From positions 1 through 8,299 of the forward strand of contig UQCY01000082.1 of assembly GCA_900539645.1 (NCBI GenBank): a stretch of 8,299 bases of DNA, in the 5' to 3' direction. The notes below the pieces were generated by a model. It did not search any database, had not been told where the DNA came from, and saw only the letters and a list, made by a program, of their open reading frames with translations. Each line of letters begins with the position of its first letter. Positions within the stretch are counted from its first letter, which is position 1. The translations under genes and the position numbers were made by a program. The stretch is from an uncultured Clostridium sp. (GTDB lineage Bacteria > Bacillota > Clostridia > Peptostreptococcales > Peptostreptococcaceae). Shown here piece by piece: positions 6,255 to 8,299 of the stretch.

Positions 6255-6424
6255 CAAAAATATTCACATTACTTAAAAAATATATCTTGTAAAGTGATTT
6301 TATTATAAATTTTTTTATTACAATTTTTTAACCTCTACTTAATTTTCTAAGAATTTTCAATTATAAATTAGTTTTTATATCTACAAAAGATTGTTTAAAT
6401 TTTATTTATTTTTTGCTAAACAGT

Positions 6425-6453
6425 CTATCACTTTAAAAAATATGTGTTATAAT
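6425..6453 (+). promoter_or_regulatory. Extended -10 promoter of the aminopeptidase gene
   Basis: A perfect TATAAT (6448-6453) is preceded by TGT, making an extended -10. The -35 position at 17 bases (CTATCA, 6425-6430) is weak, as is usual with extended -10 promoters. The start would be near 6460, giving a leader of about 34 bases. It is divergent from the permease promoter. Confidence 0.7.
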
Positions 6454-6493
6454 TGTTTTTAGGGAAACTTTTTCTTAAGGAGGAATTTTTATA

Positions 6494-8281
6494 ATGAAAA
6501 TATCAGAAAGAATTGCAGAACTTCGTGTTCTAATGAAAGAAAAAAATATCGATGCTTATGTTGTTCCTACAGCAGATTTCCATCAGAGTGAATATGTTGG
6601 TGAACACTTCAAAGCTAGAAAATTTATAACAGGATTCTCAGGTAGTGCTGGTACTGCTGTTATAACAGCTGATGAAGCTAGATTATGGACAGATGGTAGA
6701 TACTTCATACAGGCAGCAAAACAGATAGAAGGAACTGGTGTAGAACTAATGAAAATGGGTGAACCAGGATTCCCTACTTTAAATGAATACCTTGAAAGTG
6801 CACTTCCTGAAAATGGTGTTTTAGGATTCGATGGTAGAGTTGTAGCTACTGGTGAGGGTGAAGGCTATGAAGCTATAGTTAATGCTAAAAATGGATCAAT
6901 AGTTTACGAATACGATTTAATAGATAAAGTATGGACAGATAGACCAGCTCTTTCTGAAAAACCAGTTTTCGAACTAGGTGTTGAATATACTGGAGAAACA
7001 GTTGCTTCTAAATTATCAAGAATAAGAGAAGAAATGAAAAAAGCAGGAGCTACTGTTCATATACTTACTACATTAGATGATATATGCTGGACATTAAATA
7101 TGCGTGGAGACGATATAGACTTCTTCCCACTAGTATTATCTTATGCAGTAATAGAAATGGATAAAGTTATACTATACATAAATGAAGCTAAATTATCTGA
7201 TGAAATAAAAGTTCATTTTGCAGCTGATGGTATAGAAATAAGACCATACAATGATATATACGAAGATGTTAAATCTATAGACGAAAAAGAAGTATTATTA
7301 ATAGACCCAGCTAAATTAAACTATTCTTTATATAACAATCTTCCAGCTGGATGCAAAAAAGTAGCTGCTTCTAACCCAGAAATAATATTTAAAGCTATGA
7401 AAAATGACGTAGAAGTTGAAAACATGAAAAAAGCAAACTTAAAAGACTCTGTTGCTCACGTTAGATTCATGAAATGGGTTAAAGAAAATGTTAATAAAGA
7501 AGTTATAACTGAAATGAGCGCTTCTGACAAACTTGATGAATTCAGAAAAGAAATGGGTAACTTCATAAGACCAAGTTTCGAACCAATAAGCTCTTATGGA
7601 CCACATGCTGCTATGTGCCACTACACATCTTCTCCAGAAACTGATGTTCAGTTAAAAGAAGGAGATATATTCTTAACAGATACAGGTGCTGGATTCTGGG
7701 AAGGATCAACTGATATAACTAGAACTTATGCTTTAGGTGAAATACCAGCTAAAACAAAAGAATTCTTCACATTAGTTGCTATAGCTAACTTACACTTAGG
7801 TGAAGCTAGATTCCTTCATGGAACAACTGGTATGGTTCTTGATATATTAACTAGAAAACCATTCTGGGATAGAGACCTTAACTTCAACCACGGTACTGGA
7901 CATGGTGTTGGATACCTTCTAAACATACACGAAGGACCAGCTGGATTCAGATGGACTTACAGACCTCATGAAAGCCATACATTAGAAAAAGGTATGATAA
8001 TAACTAATGAACCAGGTATATACTTCGAAGGTGAATTTGGTATAAGATTAGAAAATGAATTATTATGCTGCGAAGGAACTAAAAACGAATACGGACAGTT
8101 CATGCATTTTGAATCAATAACATTCGTACCATTTGACCTTGATGCTATAGATACATCAATAATGACAGCTCATGACAAAGAACTTCTTAACAACTACCAC
8201 AAAGAAGTATTTGAAAAAGTATCTCCATTCCTTAACGATGAAGAAAAAGCTTGGTTAGAAAAATACACTAGAGCTATATAA
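6494..8281 (+). CDS. Xaa-Pro aminopeptidase, M24B, three-domain type
   Basis: This 595-residue metallopeptidase removes N-terminal residues that precede proline, recycling proline-rich peptides in the cytosol. No signal peptide is visible. Domains in order: creatinase-like N-terminal domain I (about 1-150), a second creatinase-like domain (about 160-305) and the pita-bread catalytic domain (about 310-595). All five dinuclear metal ligands are present: Asp396 (LTDTGAG), Asp407 (STDITRT), His470 (HGTGHGVG), Glu506 (NEPGIY) and Glu520 (IRLENE). Histidines at 371 and 376 lie in YGPHAAMCHY, where substrate-binding histidines occur in the family. The three-domain length resembles eukaryotic cytosolic XPNPEP1 (about 620 residues) rather than the shorter two-domain PepP/PepQ. 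The start is set by AAGGAGG at 6477-6483, ten bases upstream. All five glutamines are CAG. The gene ends 18 bases before the window edge, so its terminator is not visible. Confidence 0.96.
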   Translation: MKISERIAELRVLMKEKNIDAYVVPTADFHQSEYVGEHFKARKFITGFSGSAGTAVITADEARLWTDGRYFIQAAKQIEGTGVELMKMGEPGFPTLNEYLESALPENGVLGFDGRVVATGEGEGYEAIVNAKNGSIVYEYDLIDKVWTDRPALSEKPVFELGVEYTGETVASKLSRIREEMKKAGATVHILTTLDDICWTLNMRGDDIDFFPLVLSYAVIEMDKVILYINEAKLSDEIKVHFAADGIEIRPYNDIYEDVKSIDEKEVLLIDPAKLNYSLYNNLPAGCKKVAASNPEIIFKAMKNDVEVENMKKANLKDSVAHVRFMKWVKENVNKEVITEMSASDKLDEFRKEMGNFIRPSFEPISSYGPHAAMCHYTSSPETDVQLKEGDIFLTDTGAGFWEGSTDITRTYALGEIPAKTKEFFTLVAIANLHLGEARFLHGTTGMVLDILTRKPFWDRDLNFNHGTGHGVGYLLNIHEGPAGFRWTYRPHESHTLEKGMIITNEPGIYFEGEFGIRLENELLCCEGTKNEYGQFMHFESITFVPFDLDAIDTSIMTAHDKELLNNYHKEVFEKVSPFLNDEEKAWLEKYTRAI

Positions 8282-8299
8282 TTGAATAAAAATATTTTG

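Overview
The window is a low-GC Firmicutes chromosome segment. The base composition, strong GGAGG-type ribosome binding sites, AGA/ATA/TTA-rich codon use and gene families point to class Clostridia. The family Peptostreptococcaceae is my best guess, but it is unverified. The window looks like chromosomal backbone: I see no insertion sequence, phage gene, tRNA, rRNA or CRISPR array.

Layout from left to right. (1) Positions 1-478, minus strand: the 5' part of an unrecognised conserved-looking protein that runs off the left edge. (2) 683-2308, minus: an ABC-F ATPase of the YkpA/YbiT type, with its own sigma-A promoter. Its two ATP sites are unequal, one canonical and one eroded. (3) 2502-3218, minus: a 238-residue protein that I read as a shortened FtsZ/tubulin-fold paralogue. 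It has lost the GTP-binding loops but keeps the two aspartates of the T7 synergy loop. It lies 48 bp downstream of (4) 3267-4352, minus: a multi-pass membrane protein of the lysylphosphatidylglycerol synthase TM / flippase-like (UPF0104) family. Genes 4 and 3 look like a two-gene operon ended by a strong intrinsic terminator at 2446-2480. (5) 4601-5977, minus: an AzgA-type NCS2 purine permease, preceded by a promoter, a guanine-class purine riboswitch and a terminator hairpin. (6) 6494-8281, plus: a three-domain, cytosolic Xaa-Pro aminopeptidase transcribed divergently from the permease.

How the parts work together. The permease unit is a self-contained purine uptake circuit: guanine or hypoxanthine binds the leader RNA and terminates transcription of the importer. 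The flippase-like/FtsZ-like pair is the least explained unit. A lipid-handling membrane protein coexpressed with a nucleotide-blind FtsZ relative suggests an envelope or division role, but this is inference. The ABC-F protein is probably a ribosome-associated translation factor, and the aminopeptidase a housekeeping peptidase.

The most unusual item is the FtsZ-like protein at 2502-3218. The next is the coherent one-site degeneracy of the ABC-F ATPase.
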